43,009 nt of DNA from Hyphomicrobiales bacterium (GCA_027488155.1 JAIYCE010000020.1:1-43009), one strand, 5' to 3'; counted from the stretch's first letter, positions 1 through 8,824 are shown. Made by a program: numbers and translations. Notes: a model not told the origin generated them from the sequence alone.

Positions 1-599
<599 letters not shown>

Positions 600-610
600 T
601 CAGCGTTGGC

Positions 611-898
611 TTAGCCGACGATGCCCATGATGTCGGATTCCTTCATGATGAGGAGATCCTGACCGTCGATCTTGACTTCTGTACCCGACCACTTGCCGAA
701 GAGGACGCGGTCGCCCTTCTTGACGTCGAGCGGGACGAGCTTGCCAGCTTCATCGCGTGCGCCGGAACCCACGGCGATGATCTCGCCTTCCTGCGGTTTT
801 TCCTTTGCCGAGTCCGGAATGATGATGCCGCCCTTCGTCTTTTCCTCGGACTCGAGCCGGCGAACGACGACGCGGTCGTGCAGCGGACGAAATTTCAT
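611..898 (-). CDS. groES: Co-chaperonin GroES, 10 kDa
   Basis: Seven-fold ring lid of the GroEL folding chamber, cytosolic. 95 residues, the usual length. It opens [14 protein letters not shown], carries the mobile-loop region [19 protein letters not shown] (about residues 20-38) that docks onto GroEL, and ends in the [14 protein letters not shown] strand typical of the family. The ATG at 898-896 was chosen because family members start here and AAGGA lies 9 bases upstream; the reading frame stays open further upstream, but that would add an untypical tail over the CIRCE operator. First gene of the groES-groEL operon. Heat-shock control by HrcA is expected from the CIRCE element at 960-986. 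Confidence 0.98.
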   Translation of the reverse strand: MKFRPLHDRVVVRRLESEEKTKGGIIIPDSAKEKPQEGEIIAVGSGARDEAGKLVPLDVKKGDRVLFGKWSGTEVKIDGQDLLIMKESDIMGIVG

Positions 899-959
899 GG
901 TCACTGTCCTTATCCTTGTGCCGCGCCCCATAAGGCACGCGGGCTGATTTCGTGACCTG

Positions 960-986
960 CTAGCACTCGCTATGTATGAGTGCCAA
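960..986 (-). promoter_or_regulatory. CIRCE operator (HrcA binding site)
   Basis: The inverted repeat CTAGCACTC-N9-GAGTGCCAA matches the CIRCE consensus TTAGCACTC-N9-GAGTGCTAA at 16 of 18 arm positions, with the conserved 9-base spacer. It sits right after the predicted groES promoter, overlapping the start of the transcript, the standard place for HrcA repression. The hrcA gene is not in the window. Confidence 0.95.
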
Positions 987-999
987 CAGGTGTGTATGG

Positions 1000-1028
1000 G
1001 ACATAAGAACGAGGCCAAACCCTGTCAA
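1000..1028 (-). promoter_or_regulatory. Sigma70-type promoter of groES-groEL
   Basis: On the minus strand the -35 box TTGACA (1028-1023) and the -10 box TATGTC (1005-1000) are separated by exactly 17 bases. The predicted start of transcription, near 993, is just upstream of the CIRCE element, so bound HrcA would block the polymerase. A sigma32-type promoter may overlap, but I cannot separate it by eye. Confidence 0.85.
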
Positions 1029-1067
1029 GGCGAGGGTCTGGCAAAAAAAGACTCTTCTGAGAAAGGG

Positions 1068-1556
1068 TTAGCGAGCGCCGGCCCCGATAGGGCGACAAAA
1101 CCGGAACTCGACGGTTTTGGCGACGTCATGCAGCTGCCGCACCCCGGCTTCCTGCTGAAAGCCATGTTTCCGATAGAAGGCATGGCCTGAGGCAAAGCGC
1201 GTATCGGACCAGAGGGTAAGGGCTTGGCCGCCCCGCTCGGCTGCGAAGGCCTCCGCCCTTGAGAGGAAGTCGGCAGCGATCCCGTTACCGCGGCAATCTA
1301 ACGCAAGGTAAACTTTGGCAAGCGCGAAGATACCCTTATCCCATGTCTCATAAAGAGCGAACGAGCCTACGATCCGGTCCCCAGCCTCAGCCACCCAGAG
1401 GGCACCATTGCGCACTGCGTAATGGGAAGCGGGCGCGGCCAATTCGGGAAATTCTGCGGGCAGGAAAGGACAGTCTTCATATTCGGCGAAAACTTTGGCG
1501 ATGAGCGCGGCAATCGCGGGTCCATCGGTATCGTGGGCCAAGCGGATCGTTGTCAT
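1068..1556 (-). CDS. GNAT family N-acetyltransferase
   Basis: Single-domain acetyl-CoA-dependent acetyltransferase of 162 residues; the substrate is not recognisable. The acetyl-CoA pyrophosphate loop is seen as CRGNGIAADFL (about residues 88-98, pattern R-x-x-G-x-G/A), preceded by the beta-4 strand KVYLAL and followed by the C-terminal AFYRKHGF motif (about residue 126 on), which is frequent in GNAT enzymes. The start ATG overlaps the stop of the LOG gene by 4 bases (ATGA), so it is probably translated together with that gene as the last gene of a DUF2076-LOG-GNAT operon. The next gene on the strand is groES, which has its own promoter. Confidence 0.9.
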   Translation of the reverse strand: MTTIRLAHDTDGPAIAALIAKVFAEYEDCPFLPAEFPELAAPASHYAVRNGALWVAEAGDRIVGSFALYETWDKGIFALAKVYLALDCRGNGIAADFLSRAEAFAAERGGQALTLWSDTRFASGHAFYRKHGFQQEAGVRQLHDVAKTVEFRFCRPIGAGAR

Positions 1557-2377
1557 TTCGCCGGTGCCACGGGAATTTCCGCAATCCGATCCTCGAGCGA
1601 CTTCTCGGCGAAGGGCAGCGAAAGCCCGAGCCGGATCAAGGCGTCCCAGATGCCTTCCGCGCTATCGGCAAAAGCAAAGAGATCAAGATCGGCTTTGGCA
1701 ATAACACCTGTATCGACAAGCTTCTGCCAACCGATCGCACCTTGCCAGAAATCCGGATCGTACAGCACGATTGGTAAGCGATGTGGAATTTTCTGCGTTT
1801 GGCGTAGCGTCAATATTTCAAACAATTCGTCGAACGTACCGAACCCGCCGGGAAACACCACAAGTGCATTGGCCCGCATCGCTAAATGCATTTTACGCAT
1901 CGCGAAATAATGAAATTGGAACGTCAGGTCTGGCGTAGTGTAAGGGTTTGGCTCCTGCTCATGAGGCAGGGTGATATTGAAACCGATGGTCGGCGCACCG
2001 GCATCGAGTGCACCGCGATTGGCGGCCTCCATCACGCCCGGCCCGCCGCCTGTTGCAATCACATTGTCACGCACGCCACCATTATGATGCAGAGCGCCGC
2101 CACGCAGTGAAGCAATGCGACCAAATTCGCGCGCTATACGATACCAGCGTGCACCATTTTCACCGACCGGGCCGGAACCATCTTCGCGCGCTCGCGCCGT
2201 GCCGAACACGACGATGGTCGAACGCACGCCCCAATTGCGGAGATGTTCTTCTGCCTTCGCATATTCGAGCAGAAAACGAACCCCGCGCATGGAATCGCCG
2301 AGGAGAAATTCCTCGTCGAGCGCGGGGAGACGATAGGCTGGTGACGCTTTCTGCGCCTTACTGTCTGAACGGCTCAT
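1553..2377 (-). CDS. LOG family protein (TIGR00730-type nucleotide 5'-monophosphate nucleosidase)
   Basis: 274 residues with a Rossmann-like fold of the LOG / lysine-decarboxylase-like family. The two signatures are clear: GGGPGVMEAAN at about 110-120 and PGGFGTFDE at about 176-184, which form the phosphate and ribose binding site and contain the catalytic Glu. Known members hydrolyse the N-glycosidic bond of nucleoside 5'-monophosphates, either cytokinin riboside phosphates or, in the PpnN group, ordinary purine and pyrimidine nucleotides. The N-terminal extension of about 50 residues before the Rossmann core resembles the larger bacterial variants. The old label lysine decarboxylase is misleading. 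It lies 35 bases after the DUF2076 gene and overlaps the acetyltransferase gene by 4 bases. Confidence 0.9.
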   Translation of the reverse strand: MSRSDSKAQKASPAYRLPALDEEFLLGDSMRGVRFLLEYAKAEEHLRNWGVRSTIVVFGTARAREDGSGPVGENGARWYRIAREFGRIASLRGGALHHNGGVRDNVIATGGGPGVMEAANRGALDAGAPTIGFNITLPHEQEPNPYTTPDLTFQFHYFAMRKMHLAMRANALVVFPGGFGTFDELFEILTLRQTQKIPHRLPIVLYDPDFWQGAIGWQKLVDTGVIAKADLDLFAFADSAEGIWDALIRLGLSLPFAEKSLEDRIAEIPVAPAK

Positions 2378-2412
2378 GGTCCCAAACTAAACCGTTTGGG
2401 TGCCGAAGAAAA

Positions 2413-3117
2413 TCACGCCCAATCGTCGCCGCCTGAATCATCCCCGCCGACGTCGAACCCAGCATCGGCTTCATCCTGATAGGAGGCTTGCTTAAAAGCG
2501 CGGTCTTCAGGCCCGAAAACATCGGGGATCATGCCGCCCTCTGTCGCGGCCGGGGCCGCCGAGCCATTCACATCGCCCGCCAGCGCCTGCGGTGTGCCCG
2601 TCTGCCCAGCGCCGGAGAACATGGATTGCAGCCCATGGGCGAGGAGTGCGCCACCAGCCACACCGGCTGCCGTCGCCATAGCCGTCTGGAGGAAGCTGCC
2701 GCGCTGCCCTTGCTGGCCGAAGAGAGGATTGCCGCCTGTCTGACCCGCAGGCTGCGGTGCACCGGGCGAAGGGCCCCACGGGCTGGCGCGCTGTGCCTCG
2801 CCTGGCTCCATTGCCCTGTTGTTGACTGACGGCACCGAGCCTGTCCCCAACACCGAACGCCCTATCCCGGCGAGGAAGGAACCCGAACCAGCCTCTTTAG
2901 TCTTTAATTCGGCTTCCAGCGCCTCGATCCGGGCAGCCGCCTGTTTCAAGGCTTCTTCCTGCACAATAACAGTCTGTGCCATAAGGTAAGGCGCATAGGG
3001 CTGCTCGCGCATTGCCTGCGCGATGAAATCTTCCGCTTCGCGGTCGCGCGGCACCCGACCTGCGGCATGCATACGATCGAACAATTGGCTGAGAAGCTGG
3101 CGTTCTTCCGGTGTCAT
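2413..3117 (-). CDS. DUF2076 domain-containing protein
   Basis: 234 residues of unknown function. The N-terminus MTPEERQLLSQLFDR and the following AEDFIAQAMREQPYAPYLMAQTVIVQEEAL segment are hallmark DUF2076 sequence, followed by a short coiled coil (about 65-90), a Gly/Pro/Gln-rich linker, an Ala/Gly-rich possible membrane or amphipathic segment (about 145-165) and the acidic tail ending GGDDSGGDDWA that recurs in this family. Related proteins are annotated as periplasmic ligand-binding sensors, on little evidence. The ATG at 3117-3115 has a GGAGGA site 7 bases upstream; a longer frame to 3270 exists but lacks support. First gene of the minus-strand DUF2076-LOG-GNAT set, divergent from the MarR gene. 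Confidence 0.85.
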   Translation of the reverse strand: MTPEERQLLSQLFDRMHAAGRVPRDREAEDFIAQAMREQPYAPYLMAQTVIVQEEALKQAAARIEALEAELKTKEAGSGSFLAGIGRSVLGTGSVPSVNNRAMEPGEAQRASPWGPSPGAPQPAGQTGGNPLFGQQGQRGSFLQTAMATAAGVAGGALLAHGLQSMFSGAGQTGTPQALAGDVNGSAAPAATEGGMIPDVFGPEDRAFKQASYQDEADAGFDVGGDDSGGDDWA

Positions 3118-3124
3118 GACGAAA

Positions 3125-3130
3125 TCCTCC
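3125..3130 (-). promoter_or_regulatory. Ribosome binding site deciding the DUF2076 start
   Basis: GGAGGA on the minus strand, 7 bases before the ATG at 3117. It favours this start over the longer open frame reaching 3270. Confidence 0.75.
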
Positions 3131-3206
3131 GCGCCGCCCGCATGGCGGCATCTGACCATGTGGGGAGGCGGCAAGGCGTTTCCAAGCCGCATCCTCAGAA
3201 CGATAC

Positions 3207-3236
3207 TTGAAGCCAAGCTTAGGGCAGGACTATGAC
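3207..3236 (+). promoter_or_regulatory. Candidate promoter for the MarR-NlpC/P60 pair
   Basis: TTGAAG (3207-3212) and TATGAC (3231-3236) are 18 bases apart and lie about 32 bases before the MarR start codon. The match is fair, not strong. It sits between divergent genes, where a MarR protein often regulates itself, but I do not see a clear inverted repeat that would be its operator. Confidence 0.45.
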
Positions 3237-3268
3237 AGAGCCATGAGCCTCGAACGCCGGTCTTTCTC

Positions 3269-3619
3269 ATGAGTATCGCACTACGCGCGTCCCAGGCGCT
3301 GGGCCTCTGGCATGACGTGATGCTCGATCTCGTCCGCGACGGTGCGGCCGATCTGTCTGCGCGGCAGACCGTGATCCTGCTAACCGTCTATCTGGAGCAG
3401 CCGCCCCACACTGTACGTGGACTTGCAAAAAAACTTGGCGTCACCAAACCTGCCATCACGCGCGCGCTCGACACGATGGGCAAGCGCCAGCTTCTCACCC
3501 GGCGGCGCGACGAGAACGATCGCCGCAATGTGGTCATCCAGCGTACCGTTGAAGGTGCGCTCTATGTCGAACGGCTCGGCGATTCTGTGATCGCCCGCGC
3601 CAAAAATCTGCCCGCTTGA
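3269..3619 (+). CDS. MarR family transcriptional regulator
   Basis: 116-residue winged-helix DNA-binding protein. The recognition region is clear: HTVRGLAKKLGVTKPAITRALDTMGKRQLLTRRRDENDRRNVVIQRT (about residues 46-92), with the helix-turn-helix and the wing's DRRNV. It is somewhat short for the family (usually 140-160), lacking part of the C-terminal dimerisation helix. Ligand and targets are unknown. It ends 16 bases before the NlpC/P60 gene, so the two are probably cotranscribed, and it is divergent from DUF2076. The ATG at 3269 is not preceded by a strong ribosome site. Confidence 0.85.
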   Translation: MSIALRASQALGLWHDVMLDLVRDGAADLSARQTVILLTVYLEQPPHTVRGLAKKLGVTKPAITRALDTMGKRQLLTRRRDENDRRNVVIQRTVEGALYVERLGDSVIARAKNLPA

Positions 3620-3635
3620 AAGAATTGAGTTGAGC

Positions 3636-4478
3636 ATGAGCGATCCGCGCCGCCCCGCCCGCCCCGATCTCGCCGCCGCCCACCTCAAAGGACAGGTGGA
3701 GGCTGCGCGTTTTGTCGAGGGTGTGCCGATGCGCATCCGTGCCCCTGTTGCGCCCTTGCGCCGTGAACCACGCTCCGACGCACCACTCGATACGGAGGCT
3801 TTGTTCGGCGAAGCGGTCACCGTTTACGAAAATGACGCCGAGGGTTGGTCATGGGTTCAGCTCAAGGATGATTCTTATGTCGGCTATATGCCGACAGAAG
3901 CGCTCGGCCCCGATAGCGACGCACCCACCCATCGCATCGATGCACTGCGGACTTTCGTTTACCCCGGTCCCTCGATCAAGGAACCGCCGCTCGCCGCACT
4001 TTCGTTCGGCAGCACGATATCCGTTCTGGCGGAAGATGGAAAATTCTTCAAAACCGAAGCGGGCTTTATTTTCGCCATGCACGCCAAACCACTCGACGCG
4101 GTTGAAGAGGATTACGCCGAGACCGCGAAGCGTTTCGACGGAATTCCCTATTTGTGGGGCGGCAAATCCTCGCTTGGGATCGATTGTTCCGGTCTCGTGC
4201 AAACTGTGCTTAAGGCGGCAGGCCTTGCTTGCCCGCGCGATACGTTGATGCAAGTGAATGAATTAGGATTGCCAATCGCTTTTGATGACCGATTGATTGG
4301 ACTCAAGCGCGGAGATTTTGTTTTCTGGAAAGGGCATGTCGGCATTATGCTCGATGCTGAGACACTCGTTCACGCCAATGGCCACTTCATGGAAGTGGTG
4401 AGTGAGCCATTGCGCATGGCGCGGGACCGCACGATTGCAAAAAGTTCTGGTCCGATCATTGCGATCAGGCGGCTATAG
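3636..4478 (+). CDS. C40-family NlpC/P60 peptidase with N-terminal SH3-like domain
   Basis: 280-residue probable cell-wall peptidase of the gamma-D-glutamyl-diamino-acid type. An SH3-like region (about 35-95: VAPLRREPRS ... GWSWVQLKDDSYVGYM) and a second SH3-like stretch (about 100-150) precede the catalytic NlpC/P60 domain. In it the Cys of GIDCSGLVQ (Cys184), the His of GHVGIM (His234) and the polar third residue in HANGHF (His246) form the expected triad. No signal peptide is visible, as in many alphaproteobacterial relatives, so export or a cytosolic muropeptide-recycling role (YkfC-like) remain open. The ATG at 3636 is preferred over a TTG two codons upstream. It follows a MarR gene closely; it is convergent with the ghrA-like gene. 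Confidence 0.9.
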   Translation: MSDPRRPARPDLAAAHLKGQVEAARFVEGVPMRIRAPVAPLRREPRSDAPLDTEALFGEAVTVYENDAEGWSWVQLKDDSYVGYMPTEALGPDSDAPTHRIDALRTFVYPGPSIKEPPLAALSFGSTISVLAEDGKFFKTEAGFIFAMHAKPLDAVEEDYAETAKRFDGIPYLWGGKSSLGIDCSGLVQTVLKAAGLACPRDTLMQVNELGLPIAFDDRLIGLKRGDFVFWKGHVGIMLDAETLVHANGHFMEVVSEPLRMARDRTIAKSSGPIIAIRRL

Positions 4479-4540
4479 AGATTAAAAAATCACCTCATCA
4501 TTGCAGGCCTGCGAAGCCTGACGCGGTAATCCATCTTTCC

Positions 4541-4574
4541 GCAGCGCTTCTCATCGATAGAGAGCGCTTCGCTG
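4541..4574. terminator. Imperfect hairpin between convergent genes, possible terminator
   Basis: The 124 bases between the NlpC/P60 gene and the ghrA-like gene contain GCAGCG ... CGCTGC arms (4541-4546 and 4569-4574) with an inner TCTC/GAGA pairing around an ATCGATA loop. A separate 10-bp perfect palindrome, GCAGGCCTGC, lies at 4503-4512. No run of T follows on either strand, so an intrinsic terminator is uncertain. Confidence 0.35.
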
Positions 4575-4602
4575 CCCTGCGCCCCGCCAGAATAAACGAG
4601 AT

Positions 4603-5544
4603 CTAATACGCTCGTGTACGATCCACGCGATAATCCGGCTCTTGCCCCGCTTCCAGTTTGGCTATTTGCCGTGCGACGAGTGCGCCAATAGCATCTGGGT
4701 CTGACATCGCTGCATTGTGCGGCGTTACCGTCACCAGCGGATGCGTCCACAATAGCGAATCGCGCGGTAGTGGCTCCGTCTCGAACACGTCGAGGACGGC
4801 ATGGCCGAGGACACCGTCATTCAGCATTTTCAGAATACCGGCTTCCTTCTGCAAGCCGCCACGTCCCGCATTGATCAGCGCGGGTTTGTCGAGCCTTCCA
4901 TCCTGCGCGAGTCCACGTATCAGACGCTCATCGATGATCCCGCGTGTTTGCGGCGTTAGTGGTAGGAGGACGACGAGAATATCCGTACGGGCTAAAAACT
5001 CCGACAAACCGGTCTCGCCGGAATAGGTCGTAACGCCATCGATCTGTTTTGGTGTACGGCTCCAGCCTGCCACCTGAAAACCCATCATCTTCAATTTATG
5101 GGCAGCATCCTGCCCCAATTCTCCCATGCCCATAATACCGACGCGTATATCGGCAGCGGCGGGTTGAAAACGGTCGTCATCCCAGAGGATTTCCTTTTGC
5201 TGCGCCTCATAGCGGCGCGTCTGCCGCAGCAGCATCAGGCAATGCATCACAACATATTCGCTCATCCGGTTGGTGAGGTCTGCATCGACCACGCGATAGA
5301 TCGGCACGTCCGGCAAGCGATCGTCGTTGAACAGAAAATCGACACCGGCTCCGAGAGAGAAGATGGCCGAAAGATTGGGCAGGTTAACAAGTGATCCGGC
5401 GGGATGCTTCCACGACACGGCATAACGCACCGCGCTGCGGTCGAATGATTCACCGAGCGCCACGATCTTGCGACCTGGCATTTTCTTCTGCAAACGGTCG
5501 ACCCATTGTTCGACATTCCAACCTGACAAGGCAACCAGCAGCAT
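4603..5544 (-). CDS. ghrA: Glyoxylate/hydroxypyruvate reductase A-like D-2-hydroxyacid dehydrogenase
   Basis: 313-residue NAD(P)-dependent reductase of the D-isomer-specific 2-hydroxyacid dehydrogenase family, closest in pattern to GhrA, which reduces glyoxylate and hydroxypyruvate. The dinucleotide-binding GxGxxG is GMGELG (139-144), the catalytic Arg lies in NAGRG (Arg228), Glu in FETEPLP (Glu257) and His in PHNAA (His276). The segment SLGAGVDFLF near residue 63 is typical of GhrA. Its start follows the deoA stop by 3 bases, so it appears to be the last gene of the nucleoside operon, an unexpected partner since its substrate is not a product of DeoC. Exact substrate is inferred only. Confidence 0.85.
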   Translation of the reverse strand: MLLVALSGWNVEQWVDRLQKKMPGRKIVALGESFDRSAVRYAVSWKHPAGSLVNLPNLSAIFSLGAGVDFLFNDDRLPDVPIYRVVDADLTNRMSEYVVMHCLMLLRQTRRYEAQQKEILWDDDRFQPAAADIRVGIMGMGELGQDAAHKLKMMGFQVAGWSRTPKQIDGVTTYSGETGLSEFLARTDILVVLLPLTPQTRGIIDERLIRGLAQDGRLDKPALINAGRGGLQKEAGILKMLNDGVLGHAVLDVFETEPLPRDSLLWTHPLVTVTPHNAAMSDPDAIGALVARQIAKLEAGQEPDYRVDRTRAY

Positions 5545-5547
5545 TTT

Positions 5548-6858
5548 CTATCCTGTGAGTTTTTCGACCAGAAGAAGCATAGGCGCAGGCGCGTCCTGCG
5601 CAAGAGAATAGGCTTTACGGACAAGCGCTTCCGCGCGCGCCGCGCTGTCTTCGTTAGACGCGTGGATGAGTGCAAGCCCGTCGCCTTTTTCAAGACGTGC
5701 GCCGCACCGTGCAAGCTCGCTCACGCCAACCGCGAAATGGATGCTGTCAGCGGCGCGCCGTCTTCCTCCACCAAGTTCGAGGACGGCCAATCCGATCATA
5801 CGCGTGTTAATGGATGCAACAAAACCGGCTTCATGCGTTTTGACAAGCCGTCGTAGCGGTGCTTGCGGCAGAATACCGTCGGGGCCATCGACAAGTTCCG
5901 CAGGTCCACCAAGCGCTGTCACCATGCGCGCAAAAATTTCCGCTGCCCGGCCGGAGCGCCATGCGCCATCCAGTTGCTGCATGGCATCCGCCTCGTCGCG
6001 CGCAAGGCCGCCAAGCACCAACATATCAGCGCAGAGCGCGAAGGTAACGTCGTGCAGACGTTCATCGACCGCTTCGCCCTTGAGATGCAAGATGGCATGG
6101 CGCACCTCAAGCGCATTGCCGGCGCAATTCGCCAGTGGCTCATTCATATCGGTGATGCGCGCGACCGTTTTCAGTCCAGCGTCATTCGCGACGCCAGCAA
6201 TGCTCTGCGCTAAAGCGCGCGAATCGGCAAGCGATGTCATGAATGCCCCCGAGCCTGTCTTCACATCCATGACGAGGCCATCAAGCCCAGCTGCGATTTT
6301 CTTCGACAGGATGGAAGCGGTGATCAGCGGAATTGACTCGACGGTCGCCGTCACATCGCGAATGGCATAGAGGATACGGTCGGCTGGTGCGAGATCGGCG
6401 GTTTGCCCGATGATGGCACAACCGACATCGCGAACCACTTGCCGAAACAATGCACGATCCGGCGTCGAAACATAGCCGGGAATCGAATCGAGCTTGTCGA
6501 GCGTTCCGCCCGTATGCCCAAGCCCGCGACCGGAAATCATCGGCACATAACCGCCGCATGCGGCAACAAGCGGTGCAAGCAACAGGCTTACCGTATCACC
6601 GATCCCGCCGGTTGAATGTTTGTCGAGCGTAGGCCCCGGCAAATCCCATTGCATGCGCGCGCCACTTTGTGTCATTGCGCGCGTAAGCGCGACACATTCA
6701 CCGCGCTCCATGCCACGGAAAAAGACCGCCATGGCAAAGGCGGCGGCCTGTCCTTCGGTGACTTGCCCATCAACCAGACCGGCGATGAATTGTGCGATCT
6801 CGACGTCGTGAAGGCGATGCCCGTCGCGCTTGCGGCGGATGATTTCCTGCGGGATCAT
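5548..6858 (-). CDS. deoA: Thymidine phosphorylase
   Basis: Phosphorolyses thymidine and deoxyuridine to the base and 2-deoxyribose-1-phosphate. 436 residues, the normal length for DeoA. The phosphate-binding DKHSTGGIGD (79-88) and the family signature SGRGLGHTGGTLDKLDSIPG (109-128) are intact, as is KTGSGAFM further on. The ATG at 6858-6856 is chosen because MIPQEIIRRKRDG is the conserved start and it overlaps the deoC stop by 4 bases (ATGA); the longer frame to 6951 would run into deoC. It works with DeoC in the same operon, though the connecting phosphopentomutase DeoB is not encoded here. Confidence 0.95.
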   Translation of the reverse strand: MIPQEIIRRKRDGHRLHDVEIAQFIAGLVDGQVTEGQAAAFAMAVFFRGMERGECVALTRAMTQSGARMQWDLPGPTLDKHSTGGIGDTVSLLLAPLVAACGGYVPMISGRGLGHTGGTLDKLDSIPGYVSTPDRALFRQVVRDVGCAIIGQTADLAPADRILYAIRDVTATVESIPLITASILSKKIAAGLDGLVMDVKTGSGAFMTSLADSRALAQSIAGVANDAGLKTVARITDMNEPLANCAGNALEVRHAILHLKGEAVDERLHDVTFALCADMLVLGGLARDEADAMQQLDGAWRSGRAAEIFARMVTALGGPAELVDGPDGILPQAPLRRLVKTHEAGFVASINTRMIGLAVLELGGGRRRAADSIHFAVGVSELARCGARLEKGDGLALIHASNEDSAARAEALVRKAYSLAQDAPAPMLLLVEKLTG

Positions 6859-7589
6859 CGAGATGTCCCTGTGGACGCTGCGCTGGCAAGTACGTCGAAC
6901 AAGGCGCTGGCACCAATCCGGAAGCGGCCCTTGCTGGCTGGGACGCCGCAAATTGTCTCGAACAGATCGTGATATAATTGCGCCTGCGCGATCGTGCGAA
7001 TGCCGCCAGAGGCCTTGAAGCCGGCGTGATTACCATGGTCGCGGATTGTCTCGAGCAGCAGGCGCGCACCCTCTTCGGTCGCTCCTGTGGTAGTTTTCCC
7101 GGTCGATGTCTTGAGAAAATCGGCACCCGCTTCTAACGCGCAGATCGCTGCACGACGGAGGCTTTCTGAACTGGGCCATGCGCTTGTTTCGAGGATCACT
7201 TTGAGAAGCCGACCTTCGCAGCGCTCCTTGGCTGCCGCGACCATATCAGCGGCAAGGTCGACGTCGCCAGCGATAAAGGCGCGATAGGGAAAAACGAGAT
7301 CGATTTCATCGGCACCATCGCCCAGCGCTTCGTCGATATCCTCGAGCACGCGTTCGATGTCGTCGCCACCTTGCGGAAAATTAATCACGGTGGCGACAGG
7401 AATGGCCTCGCCGATCTGGCGCTGTGCCTGCCCCACAAATTGCGGCCAGAGGCAGAGAGCTGCGGGTGGCCCTATCGGGCCGACCGCCTTTGCACACAAG
7501 GCGGCAACCGCTTCCTCGGTGCAGGGTTCCGACAAATCGGTTAGGTCGATGAAGTCGATCAAATGGCGAGCGATGTTTCTATCTGTCAT
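6855..7589 (-). CDS. deoC: Deoxyribose-phosphate aldolase
   Basis: Splits 2-deoxyribose-5-phosphate into glyceraldehyde-3-phosphate and acetaldehyde. 244 residues. The class I aldolase residues are visible: the Schiff-base Lys in DFLKTSTGK (Lys160), the proton-relay Lys in GFKASGGIRT (Lys192) and the Asp in DEIDLVFPYR (Asp97). The sequence follows the enterobacterial DeoC pattern (KVILET, FPQGGDDIE). It overlaps deoA by 4 bases downstream and the purine nucleoside phosphorylase stop by 4 bases upstream, so translation is coupled on both sides. Confidence 0.96.
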   Translation of the reverse strand: MTDRNIARHLIDFIDLTDLSEPCTEEAVAALCAKAVGPIGPPAALCLWPQFVGQAQRQIGEAIPVATVINFPQGGDDIERVLEDIDEALGDGADEIDLVFPYRAFIAGDVDLAADMVAAAKERCEGRLLKVILETSAWPSSESLRRAAICALEAGADFLKTSTGKTTTGATEEGARLLLETIRDHGNHAGFKASGGIRTIAQAQLYHDLFETICGVPASKGRFRIGASALFDVLASAASTGTSR

Positions 7590-8398
7590 GCTAAGGACTC
7601 AGAGAGGGGTTCGCGCAGCGTTTCGGAGAGCAACGCAATCAGATGGGCGCTGCCTTGGGCCGCGACGCGGCGGGTTTCGTCATGCGTCGGTGCGCCATCG
7701 AAAAGCCCGGCACCGTAATTGGTCACGAGCGACAAAGCAGCGCAGCGCAATCCATAGCGGCGCGCGAGAATGATTTCAGGTACAGTCGACATGCCGACAA
7801 GATCCGCTCCGAGCAGGTGCGCCATACGCACTTCCGCCGGCGTTTCGAAACTGGGACCTGAGAACCACATATAGACGCCATCCGGCAAAGCGAGATCAAG
7901 GCGTGCGGCCGCTGCGCGAAAACGTGCGCCGAGAGCAGGATCATACGCATTCACCATCGGTACGAAGCGGGCATCGCCCGTCTCGCCGATAAGAGGGTTG
8001 CGCCCGGAGAAATTGATATGGTCGGTGACGAGCGTGATTGTCCCTGGCGCGAGATCGGGTCGTAAGCCGCCTGCGGCATTGGTTAGGATCAGTGCGCCCG
8101 TGCCGAGCGCCGCCAGCGTTGCAATCGGCGTGCGCATGATGGCCGCATCGCCATGCTCGTAAAAATGCGCGCGGCCTTGGAGTGCAATGACGCGGGCTTT
8201 GCCCAAGCGGCCGGCCACGAGACGGCCCGCATGGCCCGAGACGCCGCTCGACGGAAAGCCGGGGATCGCTTCATAGGGGATACTGATGGCCCCTTCGAGC
8301 GCCTCGGCAAAACCGCCAAGCCCCGTTCCGAGAATGACAGCCCAATCGGGCCGTCCCACACCGGCGGCTCGCAACAGATCGCGCGCGGCGACATCCAT
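7586..8398 (-). CDS. Purine-nucleoside phosphorylase (trimeric, PNP family 2)
   Basis: Phosphorolyses purine (deoxy)ribonucleosides such as inosine and guanosine. 270 residues, in the range of the trimeric mammalian-type enzymes. Motifs in order: VILGTGLGGF, GVSGHAGR, QGRAHFYEHGD, TNAAGGL, SGPSFETPAE and GMSTVPE, which form the phosphate and purine sites. The ATG at 8398 lies 2 bases after the cdd stop; a GTG two codons upstream (8404) would overlap cdd and is possible. A much longer open frame to 8560 is ruled out because it would run far into cdd. Preference for guanosine, inosine or xanthosine cannot be read from the sequence. Confidence 0.93.
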   Translation of the reverse strand: MDVAARDLLRAAGVGRPDWAVILGTGLGGFAEALEGAISIPYEAIPGFPSSGVSGHAGRLVAGRLGKARVIALQGRAHFYEHGDAAIMRTPIATLAALGTGALILTNAAGGLRPDLAPGTITLVTDHINFSGRNPLIGETGDARFVPMVNAYDPALGARFRAAAARLDLALPDGVYMWFSGPSFETPAEVRMAHLLGADLVGMSTVPEIILARRYGLRCAALSLVTNYGAGLFDGAPTHDETRRVAAQGSAHLIALLSETLREPLSESLA

Positions 8399-8400
8399 CG

Positions 8401-8823
8401 TCACGACCCTTCGAGCCCCGACAGGCCGGGCAATTGCTCCGGCCCGAAGGCATGCGGCAACAGCGTATCGAGCGTCGTCTCGATCCGCTCGGCACCCAGC
8501 GTTCCACCCGCGATGACTTTCGTATCGCCATTGGCGAATTCGCGGATACGTTGACGGCATGCCCCACAGGGGAAACAGGGTTCGGGCGCGGACCCTGCAA
8601 TGGCGATGGCGGCGATTTCGTTTTCGCCTGCTGCCACCATGGCGGCAATCGCTGCCTGCTCGGCACAGGTGCCGGAGGGATAGGCAGCGTTCTCAATATT
8701 GCAGCCGAGATAGGTGTGGCCGTTTCGACTTAGGATTGCGGCACCCACTTGGAAACCGGAATAGGGAGCATAAGCGCTTTCGCGTACAGCGCGCGCCGCT
8801 GCAAACAGAGACTCGATCGGCAT
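8401..8823 (-). CDS. cdd: Cytidine deaminase
   Basis: Converts cytidine and deoxycytidine to uridine and deoxyuridine. 140 residues, the size of the homotetrameric form. Zinc ligands and catalytic Glu are in TCAEQAA (Cys53, Glu55) and PCGACRQ (Cys86, Cys89); the substrate-binding YAPYSGFQVGAA and GCNIENAAYPSG are conserved. AAGGAG upstream of the ATG lies inside the end of the permease gene, 1 base before this start, which indicates coupled translation. In the operon it feeds deoxyuridine to DeoA. Confidence 0.96.
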   Translation of the reverse strand: MPIESLFAAARAVRESAYAPYSGFQVGAAILSRNGHTYLGCNIENAAYPSGTCAEQAAIAAMVAAGENEIAAIAIAGSAPEPCFPCGACRQRIREFANGDTKVIAGGTLGAERIETTLDTLLPHAFGPEQLPGLSGLEGS

Positions 8824-8824
8824 C

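Noticed and set aside
1043-1070. Run of seven T on the minus strand after the acetyltransferase stop, as an intrinsic terminator
   Set aside because: The preceding sequence forms only a weak AT-rich stem with a mismatch, so I do not call it, although readthrough into groES would otherwise be expected.
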